A DNA stretch of 49,869 nucleotides from Companilactobacillus versmoldensis DSM 14857 = KCTC 3814 (GTDB lineage Bacteria; Bacillota; Bacilli; Lactobacillales; Lactobacillaceae), in NCBI RefSeq assembly GCF_001434295.1, contig NZ_AZFA01000016.1, forward strand, positions 1 to 49,869, in the 5' to 3' direction. Of this stretch, positions 34,775 through 43,632 are shown in pieces. Numbering within the stretch: the first letter of the stretch is position 1; every line of letters starts with the position of its first letter. The position numbers and the translations under genes are program-made. Below the pieces are notes generated by a model that was not told the DNA's origin, searched no databases, and saw only the letters and a list, made by a program, of their open reading frames with translations.

Positions 34775-35332
34775 GTGAAATGTATTATCGGCTTGGGAAA
34801 TCCCGGCAAAAAATATGACAAAACAAAGCATAATATGGGCTTCATGACTATCGACAAGCTAATGGAGCACTATGATCAAACCCAAATGAAGAAAGACTTC
34901 GATGCTGAATATTGTAAATTCAAAGTTGATGGTGAAACAGTCTTCTTAGTTAAACCATTAACGTTCATGAATGATTCAGGTCGAGCAGTCCGGATGCTCA
35001 AAGGCTATTTCCAAATTCAAGACGACGAGATCATGGTCATTCAAGACGATCTCGACATGCCAATTGGAAAAATTAGAATACGTTCTAAGGGTTCAGCTGG
35101 TGGTCACAATGGAATAAAGAGTATAATTTCAGCTGTAGGCACCAAGGATTTCAAACGAATCAAGATTGGGATTCAGCATCCACAAAGACAGACCGTGGTA
35201 AATTGGGTCTTGACGCCATTTTCTAAAGACGATGCACCTGCTGCCTTCAACGGTATCGATAATGCTGCTGCAGCTTGTGTTGATTGGGTCGACGGTGCCA
35301 ACTTCAATCAATTAATGAATAAGTATAATTAG
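34775..35332 (+). CDS. pth: Peptidyl-tRNA hydrolase
   Basis: Releases tRNA from peptidyl-tRNAs that drop off ribosomes. The 185-residue protein begins MKCIIGLGNPGKKYD, with the catalytic His19 in KHNMGF; PLTFMNDSG and DDLDMPIGKIRIR follow, as does GGHNGIKSI. I chose GTG 34775, 7 bp after GAGGAA; a 27-residue N-terminal extension from 34694 would overlap the promoter and lacks family similarity. It is followed by mfd after 24 bp, the conserved Bacilli order. Confidence 0.95.
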   Translation: MKCIIGLGNPGKKYDKTKHNMGFMTIDKLMEHYDQTQMKKDFDAEYCKFKVDGETVFLVKPLTFMNDSGRAVRMLKGYFQIQDDEIMVIQDDLDMPIGKIRIRSKGSAGGHNGIKSIISAVGTKDFKRIKIGIQHPQRQTVVNWVLTPFSKDDAPAAFNGIDNAAAACVDWVDGANFNQLMNKYN

Positions 35333-35356
35333 CTACCTTTTGGAAGGGGGCCAAAT

Positions 35357-38300
35357 GTGCATTTTTTAAAGTACATCACCAATAAGCTTAAGCTTGGGGA
35401 ATTTATCGAGAATGTTAAGCCTGATACGAAAAGTATGTTAACAGGTTTGACCGGTTCGACGATTTCCCTTTTTGCATTGGAAACATTGCGAAAAACTGAA
35501 CAAAAAATCATCATTGTCGAAAACACTAACTATCATGCTAATCGACTGTTTGATGATCTGAATCTCCTTAATAATGAACAAGTTCACCTTTTCCCAGTTG
35601 AGGAAGCAATCTCAACTGAGATTGCTACCAGTTCACCGGATGAATTGAGTCAAAGAATCGATGCCTTGAATTTCTTGACCGAAGATCAGCCAGGTATTTT
35701 GGTGACTTCTACATCAGGCATTGAATATGCCTTGTCAGCCAAGGAACTCTTTGAACAATCGCGCTTGAAGATCGTTCGTGATGAAGAGTACGATCTCGAA
35801 AGTTTGAACAGTGTCTTTGTTCAACTAGGCTACAGTAAAGAAAAATTAGTTGCTAAGCCTGGGGACTTTGCGATCCGTGGTGATATCGTCGATATTTATC
35901 CACTGACATTAGATGATCCAGTCAGAATTGAATTTTTTGGCGATCAAGTGGATAAGATCAAGACTTTCGACACCGAAACGCAAAGAAGTATTGAAGAACA
36001 GACAGAAATAACCATTTTGCCAGCCAAAGACCGGATCGTTACGGATGAACAAGCAACCGCTGGATTAAAGAAATTACAAAAAAGTTATGACAAACAACTT
36101 CAGACTGATGATAAAGATGTTAAAAACAATCTCCAAGTCTCCTTTGGTCAGACAATCGATGCCTTGGCAGAAGGGATGCGTCCTGACAACCTTGGCAGCA
36201 TCATCGACTATTTGATCGACCAACCTAGCAGTTTGCTGGATTATTTAGACAAAGACGACTTGGTTGTCTTCAATGAATACAACCGTTTGGTTGAACAATC
36301 GAATGACAATCAACAGGACAATCAAGATTGGCTTGCCAGTCAGTTAGAATATGGCAAGGCTTTGCCAGAGCAAAAGATCCGTCAAAAATTCGTCGATTGC
36401 GTGAAAGCTGACCATCATGGCCAAGTTTATTTATCGACGTTCCAACAAGGGATGGGTCATACGAGACTGGATCAATTGCATAATGTGCCGGTTCGGTCGA
36501 TGCAGCAATTCTTCAGTCAAATGCCACTGCTCAAATCTGAAGTTGAAAGATGGCAAAAGCAGGCTTATACCGTCATCATCATGATCAGTAACGATAAACG
36601 GATTCAAGCCATCAATCGGACCTTGGTCGACTTTGGGATCAAGGCTACTTTGACGAGCCCGGATAAGATTCTGCCGGAACAAACACAGATCATCAATGCT
36701 GATCTAGGGTTTGGATTTGAAATCCCGGAAGAGCGATTGGCAGTCATTACTGAAAAAGAACTCTTCAATAAACAGCCTAAACGTCGTCGCCATCAAACAT
36801 TGGCTAATGCGGAACGTTTGAAGAGTTATTCCGAGTTGAAACCTGGCGACTATGTCGTTCACGTCAACCATGGTATCGGTAAATTTATCGGTATGAAGAC
36901 GATGGAAGTTGATGGTAAGCATCAAGACTATATCACGATTGAATATCGTGACGATGGACGTTTGTTCATCCCCGTATCTCAATTGGACATGGTACAAAAG
37001 TATGTTTCTTCTGAAGGAAAATCACCCAAGATCAACAAACTTGGTGGTAAAGAGTGGGCTAAAACGAAACGTAAGGTTCAATCGAGCATTGAAGATATCG
37101 CTGATGACCTGATTGATCTTTACGCTAAACGTGAAGCTGAAAAAGGTCATCCGTTCCCGAAAGACGACCAAATGCAGCATGACTTCGACAACGCCTTTCC
37201 ATATCCAGAAACACCAGACCAATTGCGATCAGTCGATGAGATCAAGCGTGACATGGAAAAAGCTCATCCCATGGACCGGCTGTTGGTTGGGGACGTTGGG
37301 TTTGGTAAGACCGAGGTTGCCTTAAGAGCAGCCTTTAAAGCCGTCGAAGATGGTAAGCAGGTCGTATTCTTAGCACCAACGACCTTGCTGTCACAACAAC
37401 ATTACGAGACCATGAAAGACCGTTTTGAAGGCTTTCCTGTTAATATCGCCGTCCTATCACGATTCCAAACTCGTAAAGAAAGTCAAGAAATCATTGAGAA
37501 ATTACAGACTGGTGAAATAGATATCGTCGTCGGAACACATCGGTTATTGTCCAAGGATGTTAAATTCCATGACATCGGTCTTTTGATTATAGATGAGGAA
37601 CAAAGATTTGGTGTTAAACACAAGGAAAAAATCAAGGAATTAAAAGCTAACGTTGACGTATTGACCTTAACAGCGACACCGATACCGCGGACTTTGAACA
37701 TGTCAATGTTAGGTGTACGTGATCTATCACTGATCGAAACCGCACCAAGTAATCGTTATCCAGTCCAAACCTACGTTATGGAACAAAATTTTGACGTGGT
37801 TGCTAGTGCTATCAAACGTGAAATGGAGCGAGGCGGCCAAGTCTTTTACTTGCATAATCGGGTTGAAGATATGGAACAAGTTGCTGATCAGATTCAAGCT
37901 TTGGTTCCTGAAGCTCGTGTTGCCACAGCCAACGGACGAATGAACCAGACTCAAATGGAAGGTGTTATTTCTGATTATTTGGAGGGCGATTATGATGTTC
38001 TAGTCACGACAACAATTATCGAAACAGGTGTTGATATGCCCAATACCAATACATTGGTCGTTGAAAATGCTGATCGTTACGGATTATCTCAGCTTTATCA
38101 AATCAGAGGACGTGTTGGTCGTTCCAGTCGGGTAGCATACGCATATCTGATGTATCGTCCAAATAAGGTCTTGACCGAAGTCGGTGAGAAAAGATTGGAA
38201 GCTATCAAGAACTTTACAGAATTAGGTTCTGGCTTCAAGATTGCCATGCGTGACTTGTCGATTCGTGGTGCAGGTAATTTACTAGGCAAACAGCAACATG

Positions 38301-38896
38301 GATTTATTGATTCAGTTGGATTTGATTTATATAGTCAAATGCTTAATGAAGCTGTAGCGAGAAAACGAGGCCATACTAAAACTGAGAAAACCAATTCAGA
38401 ACTTAATCTGGAGATCGATGCTTATCTGCCAGCGGATTACATTACCGATGAGCGGCAAAAAGTTGAATTGTACAAACGGATCAGACAAATTGATTCCGTT
38501 GAAAATTATCAAGAGGTTCGTTCAGAATTGATCGACCGGTTCGGAAAGTATCCTGCTCAAGTTGCTAATTTGTTGGACGTTTCCTTATTGAAGGCCAACT
38601 TAGATCAATCTCTAGTTAAAAAGGTCATGATGAGGAATGGCGCAATTGCCATTACCTTTGACCAGAAGGCTAGTGATTACTTAACAGGTGATTTGGTCTT
38701 TAAGTTTTTAGAGAATACGAATATGAAGGCAACTGTTAAAGATAAAAACGAAGAATTCACCATTACCTTAGATTCTAAGAGTGTCGATGCTGGTGAATGG
38801 TTCAAACAATTGCAAGTGTTTGCCGAAAAAATGGCAATCAAGTTTGAACAAATGAAAAAAAAGCGAGCTAAAAAAGCGGAGAAACAAGAACAATGA
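35357..38896 (+). CDS. mfd: Transcription-repair coupling factor
   Basis: A 1179-residue DNA translocase that removes stalled RNA polymerase and recruits UvrA. The order is: UvrB-like N-terminal part (PDELSQRIDALNFL, KPGDFAIRGDIVDIYP), RNA polymerase interaction domain (GDYVVHVNHGIGKF near residue 495), RecG-like motor with Walker A GDVGFGKTEVAL, IIDEEQRFG and TATPIPRTLNM, the RGRVGRSSR motif, and a TRCF C-terminal domain ending in a Lys-rich tail. The start is GTG 35357 after GGAAGGGG; the overlapping ATG at 35355 stops after four codons. It overlaps the flippase start by 4 bp. Confidence 0.97.
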   Translation: MHFLKYITNKLKLGEFIENVKPDTKSMLTGLTGSTISLFALETLRKTEQKIIIVENTNYHANRLFDDLNLLNNEQVHLFPVEEAISTEIATSSPDELSQRIDALNFLTEDQPGILVTSTSGIEYALSAKELFEQSRLKIVRDEEYDLESLNSVFVQLGYSKEKLVAKPGDFAIRGDIVDIYPLTLDDPVRIEFFGDQVDKIKTFDTETQRSIEEQTEITILPAKDRIVTDEQATAGLKKLQKSYDKQLQTDDKDVKNNLQVSFGQTIDALAEGMRPDNLGSIIDYLIDQPSSLLDYLDKDDLVVFNEYNRLVEQSNDNQQDNQDWLASQLEYGKALPEQKIRQKFVDCVKADHHGQVYLSTFQQGMGHTRLDQLHNVPVRSMQQFFSQMPLLKSEVERWQKQAYTVIIMISNDKRIQAINRTLVDFGIKATLTSPDKILPEQTQIINADLGFGFEIPEERLAVITEKELFNKQPKRRRHQTLANAERLKSYSELKPGDYVVHVNHGIGKFIGMKTMEVDGKHQDYITIEYRDDGRLFIPVSQLDMVQKYVSSEGKSPKINKLGGKEWAKTKRKVQSSIEDIADDLIDLYAKREAEKGHPFPKDDQMQHDFDNAFPYPETPDQLRSVDEIKRDMEKAHPMDRLLVGDVGFGKTEVALRAAFKAVEDGKQVVFLAPTTLLSQQHYETMKDRFEGFPVNIAVLSRFQTRKESQEIIEKLQTGEIDIVVGTHRLLSKDVKFHDIGLLIIDEEQRFGVKHKEKIKELKANVDVLTLTATPIPRTLNMSMLGVRDLSLIETAPSNRYPVQTYVMEQNFDVVASAIKREMERGGQVFYLHNRVEDMEQVADQIQALVPEARVATANGRMNQTQMEGVISDYLEGDYDVLVTTTIIETGVDMPNTNTLVVENADRYGLSQLYQIRGRVGRSSRVAYAYLMYRPNKVLTEVGEKRLEAIKNFTELGSGFKIAMRDLSIRGAGNLLGKQQHGFIDSVGFDLYSQMLNEAVARKRGHTKTEKTNSELNLEIDAYLPADYITDERQKVELYKRIRQIDSVENYQEVRSELIDRFGKYPAQVANLLDVSLLKANLDQSLVKKVMMRNGAIAITFDQKASDYLTGDLVFKFLENTNMKATVKDKNEEFTITLDSKSVDAGEWFKQLQVFAEKMAIKFEQMKKKRAKKAEKQEQ

Positions 38897-40458
38897 TGAA
38901 TAATACCGTACACAAAGCTATTCGTGGAACTTGGGTCTTAACGATTGCTTCACTGTTTTCGGAATTATTGAGTGCTGTCTATCGGATACCACTGCAAAAC
39001 ATCGTCGGTGATCGAGGCTACTTTATATATCAGCAAGTTTATCCAATTTATGGGATCTTCTCTGTTTTAGCTTTGACTGGTCTTCCAGTGGTGTTGTCGA
39101 AAACTTTTGCTCAGCAGGCAGATCCTGAAAGTAAGAAGAAATTGTTGAAGTGGGTCTTCCTAATTCTTTTAGGCTTAGCGATCATTGCTACGGCTGTCAT
39201 TTGGATGTTGTCAAAAAGTATGGCAAGATTCATGGGTGATATTAATTTGTATCCCGAGATCAGAACTGTTAGTCTAGCTTTCTTGTTGATTCCGTTTGAG
39301 GCAAGTCTACGAGGTTTATTTCAAAGTGATCTCGTGATGGAGCCAAGCGCCATCTCACAAGTTATTGAGCAATTGGTCCGGATCGTTTTAATTATTGCTG
39401 CAGCCTTGATGTTCAGTCGCCAGTCGATCGATTTATATCAAATGGGGGCACTAGCTAATAGTGGCGCTTTCGTTGGTGGTCTGTTTGCGGTCGTGATATT
39501 ATTTTTTACATATTTATTGAGACAAGCACCAATAACGAAAAAGCAGTCTCAGCCAGTTATCAAACTTGAAACTGGTCTGGGTCTTGAAATCGTTTTAATA
39601 ATTTTTTTTACAGGAATTACGATTTTTTATCAATTTATAGATTCTTTTAGTATGATTAGACTATTGATGTCGGATGGGATGGCTTTGGGACCCGCTGAAG
39701 TGGCTAAAGGTGTCTTTGACCGGGCCCAGCCGTTGATCCAATTAGGTATCGTCATTTCGTTGTCGTTTATTTCAACCATTATGCCGCAACTGAAAAAGGG
39801 CGATGATAGTCAAACACGCAAAAATTTGATTGAACGTTTGGTTCGTGTCTGTACGGTTATAGCTGTTGCAGAGACAGCCGGATTGGTCGCTTTGATGCCG
39901 GATATCAATACGATGTTGTTCACTAATACCAATGGCTCAGTTGCTTTAGCAATTTATATGTGCTCGATATTCTTTGTATCGATCATCAATTTATTAGTTG
40001 CGGTAACTAGCAGTGATTCACGACAAAATTTAGCCAAGTTGGTTTTGTTCATTATTTCCCTGATCGTCAAGATTGGCTTGAATATCGTTTTAGTGCCAGC
40101 TTTCCATATTGCTGGCGCAGCCTTGGCAACGGTCATGAGTGAACTGGTCATCTTATTGGGGATGCTATTTATTTATCGGAATCAATTGGGATTTTTAGTA
40201 TTGAAATGGACATTTCTTGGGAAAGCCATTTGGGCTGGACTATTGATGTCACTGTCAGTAAGAGCTATTGAACAGTTGATAGTCTATTACATTCCCTTGA
40301 ATCGTCTTTCTTCAATTTTTGTGAATGTTGTTTTAATCCCGATAGGGATCATCATTTTTGTGGTCCTTGCGGTTTTATTGAAGTTATTGAAGAAACAAGA
40401 GTGGGAAATACTTCCACTTGGAAAATGGTTGACCAAGATTATTAAAATAGAGGAATAA
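38893..40458 (+). CDS. MOP-family polysaccharide/lipid flippase (SpoVB/YabM-like)
   Basis: A 521-residue membrane protein with about 14 hydrophobic segments. The N-terminus (GTWVLTIASLFSELLSAVYRIPLQNIVG) and the length match the polysaccharide-biosynthesis/MurJ-like branch of the MOP superfamily that sits between mfd and rqcP in Bacilli (YabM). It probably flips a lipid-linked cell-wall precursor; whether it is the lipid II flippase itself cannot be told. Start and mfd stop overlap (ATGATGA). Confidence 0.85.
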   Translation: MMNNTVHKAIRGTWVLTIASLFSELLSAVYRIPLQNIVGDRGYFIYQQVYPIYGIFSVLALTGLPVVLSKTFAQQADPESKKKLLKWVFLILLGLAIIATAVIWMLSKSMARFMGDINLYPEIRTVSLAFLLIPFEASLRGLFQSDLVMEPSAISQVIEQLVRIVLIIAAALMFSRQSIDLYQMGALANSGAFVGGLFAVVILFFTYLLRQAPITKKQSQPVIKLETGLGLEIVLIIFFTGITIFYQFIDSFSMIRLLMSDGMALGPAEVAKGVFDRAQPLIQLGIVISLSFISTIMPQLKKGDDSQTRKNLIERLVRVCTVIAVAETAGLVALMPDINTMLFTNTNGSVALAIYMCSIFFVSIINLLVAVTSSDSRQNLAKLVLFIISLIVKIGLNIVLVPAFHIAGAALATVMSELVILLGMLFIYRNQLGFLVLKWTFLGKAIWAGLLMSLSVRAIEQLIVYYIPLNRLSSIFVNVVLIPIGIIIFVVLAVLLKLLKKQEWEILPLGKWLTKIIKIEE

Positions 40459-40461
40459 GAT

Positions 40462-40704
40462 ATGAGATTAGACAAATTTTTAAAGGTAAGCCGAATTATT
40501 AAAAGACGAACTGTCGCCAAAGAGTTCACAGATAACGGTCGTGCTTTAGTCAATGACCGAGTTGCCAAATCATCAACTGATGTTACCGAAGGTGACACTA
40601 TTGAATTACATTTTGGTGAAAGAACGATGAAAGTCCGTGTCTTGAACACCCGTGAGACTACTAAAAAGAACGAATCAGCCGATTTGTATGAAGAAATTAG
40701 TTAG
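40462..40704 (+). CDS. rqcP: S4-domain RNA-binding protein RqcP
   Basis: An 80-residue protein consisting of one S4 RNA-binding domain (MRLDKFLKVSRIIKRRTVAK, DNGRALVNDRVAK). It corresponds to YabO/HslR, now RqcP, which with RqcH drives alanine tailing of stalled nascent chains on 50S subunits. It is 3 bp after the flippase gene and 102 bp before divIC, the conserved Bacilli neighbourhood. Confidence 0.9.
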   Translation: MRLDKFLKVSRIIKRRTVAKEFTDNGRALVNDRVAKSSTDVTEGDTIELHFGERTMKVRVLNTRETTKKNESADLYEEIS

Positions 40705-40806
40705 TTAATTTCTTAACCAAAGTTTAAAAAATATAAAAATTTAACAAAATCCCTCTGGTTGTTGGTATACTTAACCTAATGATTTTTTTTAGGGGGAGAA
40801 CATGGC

Positions 40807-41202
40807 ATGGAGATAAGAAACACAGCCAATTCAAACGTCTCGGTACTTACTCCGAAACGTGATTCAATTGCAAAAACCAATCAAAATGAATCTGATTATG
40901 TGGCAAAAGTCCATCAACGAAGATTGATTCTTCTAGGCGCACTCTTTGCCATTGTGATCTTGTTCTTTGGTTCACAAATCATTTTGTCACAACGGACCTA
41001 TTCTCAAACGAATGCCCAAGTGGAGCAAAGTGAGCAGAAATTGAAAAAGCAAAAGGCGACCGAAAAAGATTTAAAGGTTCAGCTTAATCAGTTACAAGAT
41101 ACGAATTATTTGGAAAAATTTATTCGTGATAAATATATGTATTCTAAACCGGGTGAACAGGTTTACAATTTACCTGTTAATGACCCAATCGGACAAAAAT
41201 AG
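40807..41202 (+). CDS. divIC: Septum formation protein DivIC (FtsB-like)
   Basis: A 131-residue bitopic membrane protein: cytosolic N-terminus (about 1-38), one transmembrane segment (LILLGALFAIVILFFGSQII, about 40-59), then a coiled coil (SEQKLKKQKATEKDLKVQLNQLQD) and a short extracellular end with YLEKFIRDKYMYSKPGE, typical of DivIC/FtsB. It acts with FtsL and DivIB in the divisome. The ATG at 40807 follows GGGGGAG; the ATG at 40802 is out of frame. A TATACT lies upstream at 40766-40771, suggesting its own promoter. Confidence 0.9.
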   Translation: MEIRNTANSNVSVLTPKRDSIAKTNQNESDYVAKVHQRRLILLGALFAIVILFFGSQIILSQRTYSQTNAQVEQSEQKLKKQKATEKDLKVQLNQLQDTNYLEKFIRDKYMYSKPGEQVYNLPVNDPIGQK

Positions 41203-41224
41203 GGAAAGGGAATTATTAATTTAG

Positions 41225-41626
41225 ATGACAGTTGAAGTAGGATCCAAAACAGAAGGTAAGGTTACCGGCATTACTAATTTTGGAGCATTTGTGGATTTAG
41301 GAGATAATAAGAGCGGCATGGTTCATATCAGTGAGATTGCTGATAGTTATGTCAAAGATATCCATGATGTTTTGAAAGTCGGAGATACTGTAAAGGTGTT
41401 AGTTTTGAACGACAAAGATGGGAAAATAGCTTTGTCGATCAAGCAAGCATCCGACAAACCAAAACCTCGTCATCACCACGAAAGAAAGCCAAGACCACAA
41501 CAACATCATGCTGAAAGTTTTGACGATATGATGTCAGGCTTTATGAAACAAAGTGAGGAACGTTTGAGTACACTTCGTAAGAATACTGAAGGCAAACGTG
41601 GCGGTCGTGGCGGTCGTCGTAGCTAA
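41225..41626 (+). CDS. S1 RNA-binding domain protein (YabR-like)
   Basis: A 133-residue protein with one S1/OB domain in residues 1-77 (VGSKTEGKVTGITNFGAFVDL, GMVHISEIADSYVKDI, VGDTVKVLVL) and a basic His/Arg/Lys-rich tail ending GGRGGRR. It matches YabR/S1 general-stress-type proteins found between divIC and tilS in Bacilli. The RNA target is unknown. Its ATG follows AGGGAAAGGG at a slightly long distance. Confidence 0.88.
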   Translation: MTVEVGSKTEGKVTGITNFGAFVDLGDNKSGMVHISEIADSYVKDIHDVLKVGDTVKVLVLNDKDGKIALSIKQASDKPKPRHHHERKPRPQQHHAESFDDMMSGFMKQSEERLSTLRKNTEGKRGGRGGRRS

Positions 41627-41636
41627 ATAATCTAGG

Positions 41637-41666
41637 GGTTGGGACTGTTGGTCTCAACCTTTTTAA
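41637..41666 (+). terminator. Terminator between the S1 gene and tilS
   Basis: GGTTGGGAC (41637-41645) pairs with GTCTCAACC (41651-41659) with one G-U pair, followed by TTTTT. It lies 13 bp before tilS inside an otherwise continuous gene run, so it likely trims rather than stops transcription. Confidence 0.7.
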
Positions 41667-41678
41667 TTAGGAGAGTAA

Positions 41679-43004
41679 ATGACTGCAGAAATTGATTTAA
41701 TCAGTCAAGTTAGACATGTTTTACAGCAGAATAAAGCTAAGAAAATACTAGTCGCTGTATCCGGCGGGGTAGACTCCATGGCCCTGTCGGATATTGTTGA
41801 CCAGATTTGGTCCAAAAGAGCCTGGGGGATAGTCAATGTTGATCATGACTTGCGACCAACCAGTGCAAAAGAGACCGAATTCGTTCAACAATTTTGTCAT
41901 AATCGTGATATTCAATTTTTTACTACTAAGTGGAATCATAATCAGGCAAATGTCGGTGTTGAGGCAGCCGCTCGAGAGTTTCGGTATGACTATTTTCAAC
42001 AAATCATGCGAGAAAATGGCTTTGACACTTTACTGACAGCCCACCACGCTAATGATTTATCAGAAAATATCTTGATGAAGTTGGTTAGATCAGGAAACGT
42101 TTATGAGATCACCAGTTTAAAAAGTCAGCGGGAATTCGGTCATGGACAAATTGTGCGACCATTGCTGACCGCTTCAAAAAAAGATTTACATGATTATGCG
42201 CAGCAACGCTCACTCAACTATGTTCAAGATGAGTCAAATTTTGAGGATATCACCATGCGTAATCGTCTAAGGAGTGATATTTTACCCAAATTGCAAACGG
42301 AGAATGGCCAGTTGCTACGACATTTTGGTTTGTTTGATCAACAAATGAACGCTTTGCTTTCTATAGCCGCCGATAAATTCGACCGACTAGAGTCAGAGAT
42401 GAAACTGCAAGAGACCGATTCTACCATTTCCGGTCAGATTGGATCTCTTCAAGAAATTCCAGCTAATCAGCAAAGTTTATTTTGGGGACGCTTGTTCACT
42501 AAAAAAATGCCGCATTTGTCGATCAGCAATAAACAAATTAGACAAATTATTGCAGTCATCAAGTCAGAAAAACCTAATAGCGAAGTCGATTTAGAGAACG
42601 GCTGGCGTTTCAGACGTAGTTATCTCGATTTTGAAATCACCCAACCTGATGAATTAGCAAGTTTTGATTTGGCAATCAAGCCTGGTCAAGAATATTCGTT
42701 GGGCAAACGGAGATTCAAAATATTTGAGACTACCCAGGAGAATGCTGACATTGCCGTGACCAAGAGACCAGATAGTATGCGAATAAGGACTCGGAAGCCA
42801 GGTGACAGGCTGTTGCTGGACCATCAAAAACATCAGAAATTGAGCAAAAGATTTATCAATGAGAAGGTTCCAGCCAAAAAACGAGCACAAATCCCAATAT
42901 TATTGTTCGATAATCAAGTTGTTTGGGTTGAAAAAATATATAATATAAGTGACTATTTAATTAAGAAACAAATATTCTACAAAATTGATTTTAATGAGGT
43001 ATAA
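41679..43004 (+). CDS. tilS: tRNA(Ile)-lysidine synthase
   Basis: Adds lysine to C34 of tRNA-Ile2 so it reads AUA, an essential step. The N-terminal PP-loop ATPase motif is VAVSGGVDSMAL near residue 25, with ARAxRY-type EAAAREFRYDYF and LLTAHHANDLSENILM following; the C-terminal domain (RIRTRKPGDRLLL) binds the acceptor. Length 441 is normal. The ATG follows TAGGAGAG. It is 2 bp upstream of hpt, the conserved tilS-hpt-ftsH run. Confidence 0.94.
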   Translation: MTAEIDLISQVRHVLQQNKAKKILVAVSGGVDSMALSDIVDQIWSKRAWGIVNVDHDLRPTSAKETEFVQQFCHNRDIQFFTTKWNHNQANVGVEAAAREFRYDYFQQIMRENGFDTLLTAHHANDLSENILMKLVRSGNVYEITSLKSQREFGHGQIVRPLLTASKKDLHDYAQQRSLNYVQDESNFEDITMRNRLRSDILPKLQTENGQLLRHFGLFDQQMNALLSIAADKFDRLESEMKLQETDSTISGQIGSLQEIPANQQSLFWGRLFTKKMPHLSISNKQIRQIIAVIKSEKPNSEVDLENGWRFRRSYLDFEITQPDELASFDLAIKPGQEYSLGKRRFKIFETTQENADIAVTKRPDSMRIRTRKPGDRLLLDHQKHQKLSKRFINEKVPAKKRAQIPILLFDNQVVWVEKIYNISDYLIKKQIFYKIDFNEV

Positions 43005-43006
43005 GA

Positions 43007-43552
43007 ATGAATCCCGATATAGAAAAAGTTTTGGTTTCAGAGGAAGAGATTGCTGCAGCCAATAAGCGCTTGGGTCAGCAATTGACTGCTGACTATCAAG
43101 GTAAGAATCCCTTGTTCGTTTGTATTTTACGTGGTGCGGCCATGTTTATGATGGACTTGATCAAGCATGTTGATATTCCTTTGGAATATGATTTTATGGA
43201 TGTTTCAAGTTACGGCGGTGAAAACACTGTGACAACTGGAGACGTTCGGATCATTAAGGATCTTGATACTTCATTGCGTGATCGTGATGTGGTCATTGTT
43301 GAAGATATTATTGATACTGGTTATACATTGGACCGTTTGATCGAGCTGTTTAAGACACGTCACGCTAATTCAATTAAGATTGTTTCTTTCTTGGATAAAC
43401 CTTCACGAAGGATCAAGCATGTTCATGTTGATTATAATGGTGTTAAGATTCCTGATGAATTCGTAGTTGGTTACGGTATGGATTATGACGAGAGATATCG
43501 TAATCTTCCTTACGTTGGTGTCTTAAAACAAGAGATTTATTCCACAAAATAG
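43007..43552 (+). CDS. hpt: Hypoxanthine phosphoribosyltransferase
   Basis: Salvages hypoxanthine (and guanine) to IMP/GMP with PRPP. The 181-residue type I PRTase carries the PRPP-binding motif VVIVEDIIDTGYTL near residue 98, the early LFVCILRGAAMFMMDL loop and the Lys/Asp end KIPDEFVVGYGMDY. It stands between tilS and ftsH as in most Bacilli; in that setting Hpt is also known to contact FtsH or TilS in some species. Confidence 0.95.
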   Translation: MNPDIEKVLVSEEEIAAANKRLGQQLTADYQGKNPLFVCILRGAAMFMMDLIKHVDIPLEYDFMDVSSYGGENTVTTGDVRIIKDLDTSLRDRDVVIVEDIIDTGYTLDRLIELFKTRHANSIKIVSFLDKPSRRIKHVHVDYNGVKIPDEFVVGYGMDYDERYRNLPYVGVLKQEIYSTK

Positions 43553-43575
43553 TTAAATTAGCAGTACAATTATTA

Positions 43576-43610
43576 TTGTGTTAATATCCACTAATGTTAC
43601 AATATGTAAC
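43576..43610 (+). promoter_or_regulatory. ftsH promoter and inverted repeat
   Basis: TTGTGT (43576-43581) and TACAAT (43598-43603) are 16 bp apart. The -10 lies inside the inverted repeat GTTAC-AATAT-GTAAC (43596-43610), which could bind a regulator at the promoter. A good ribosome site, TAGGAGGAAAC, follows. Confidence 0.45.
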
Positions 43611-43632
43611 GTCTAAGTTTAGGAGGAAACAT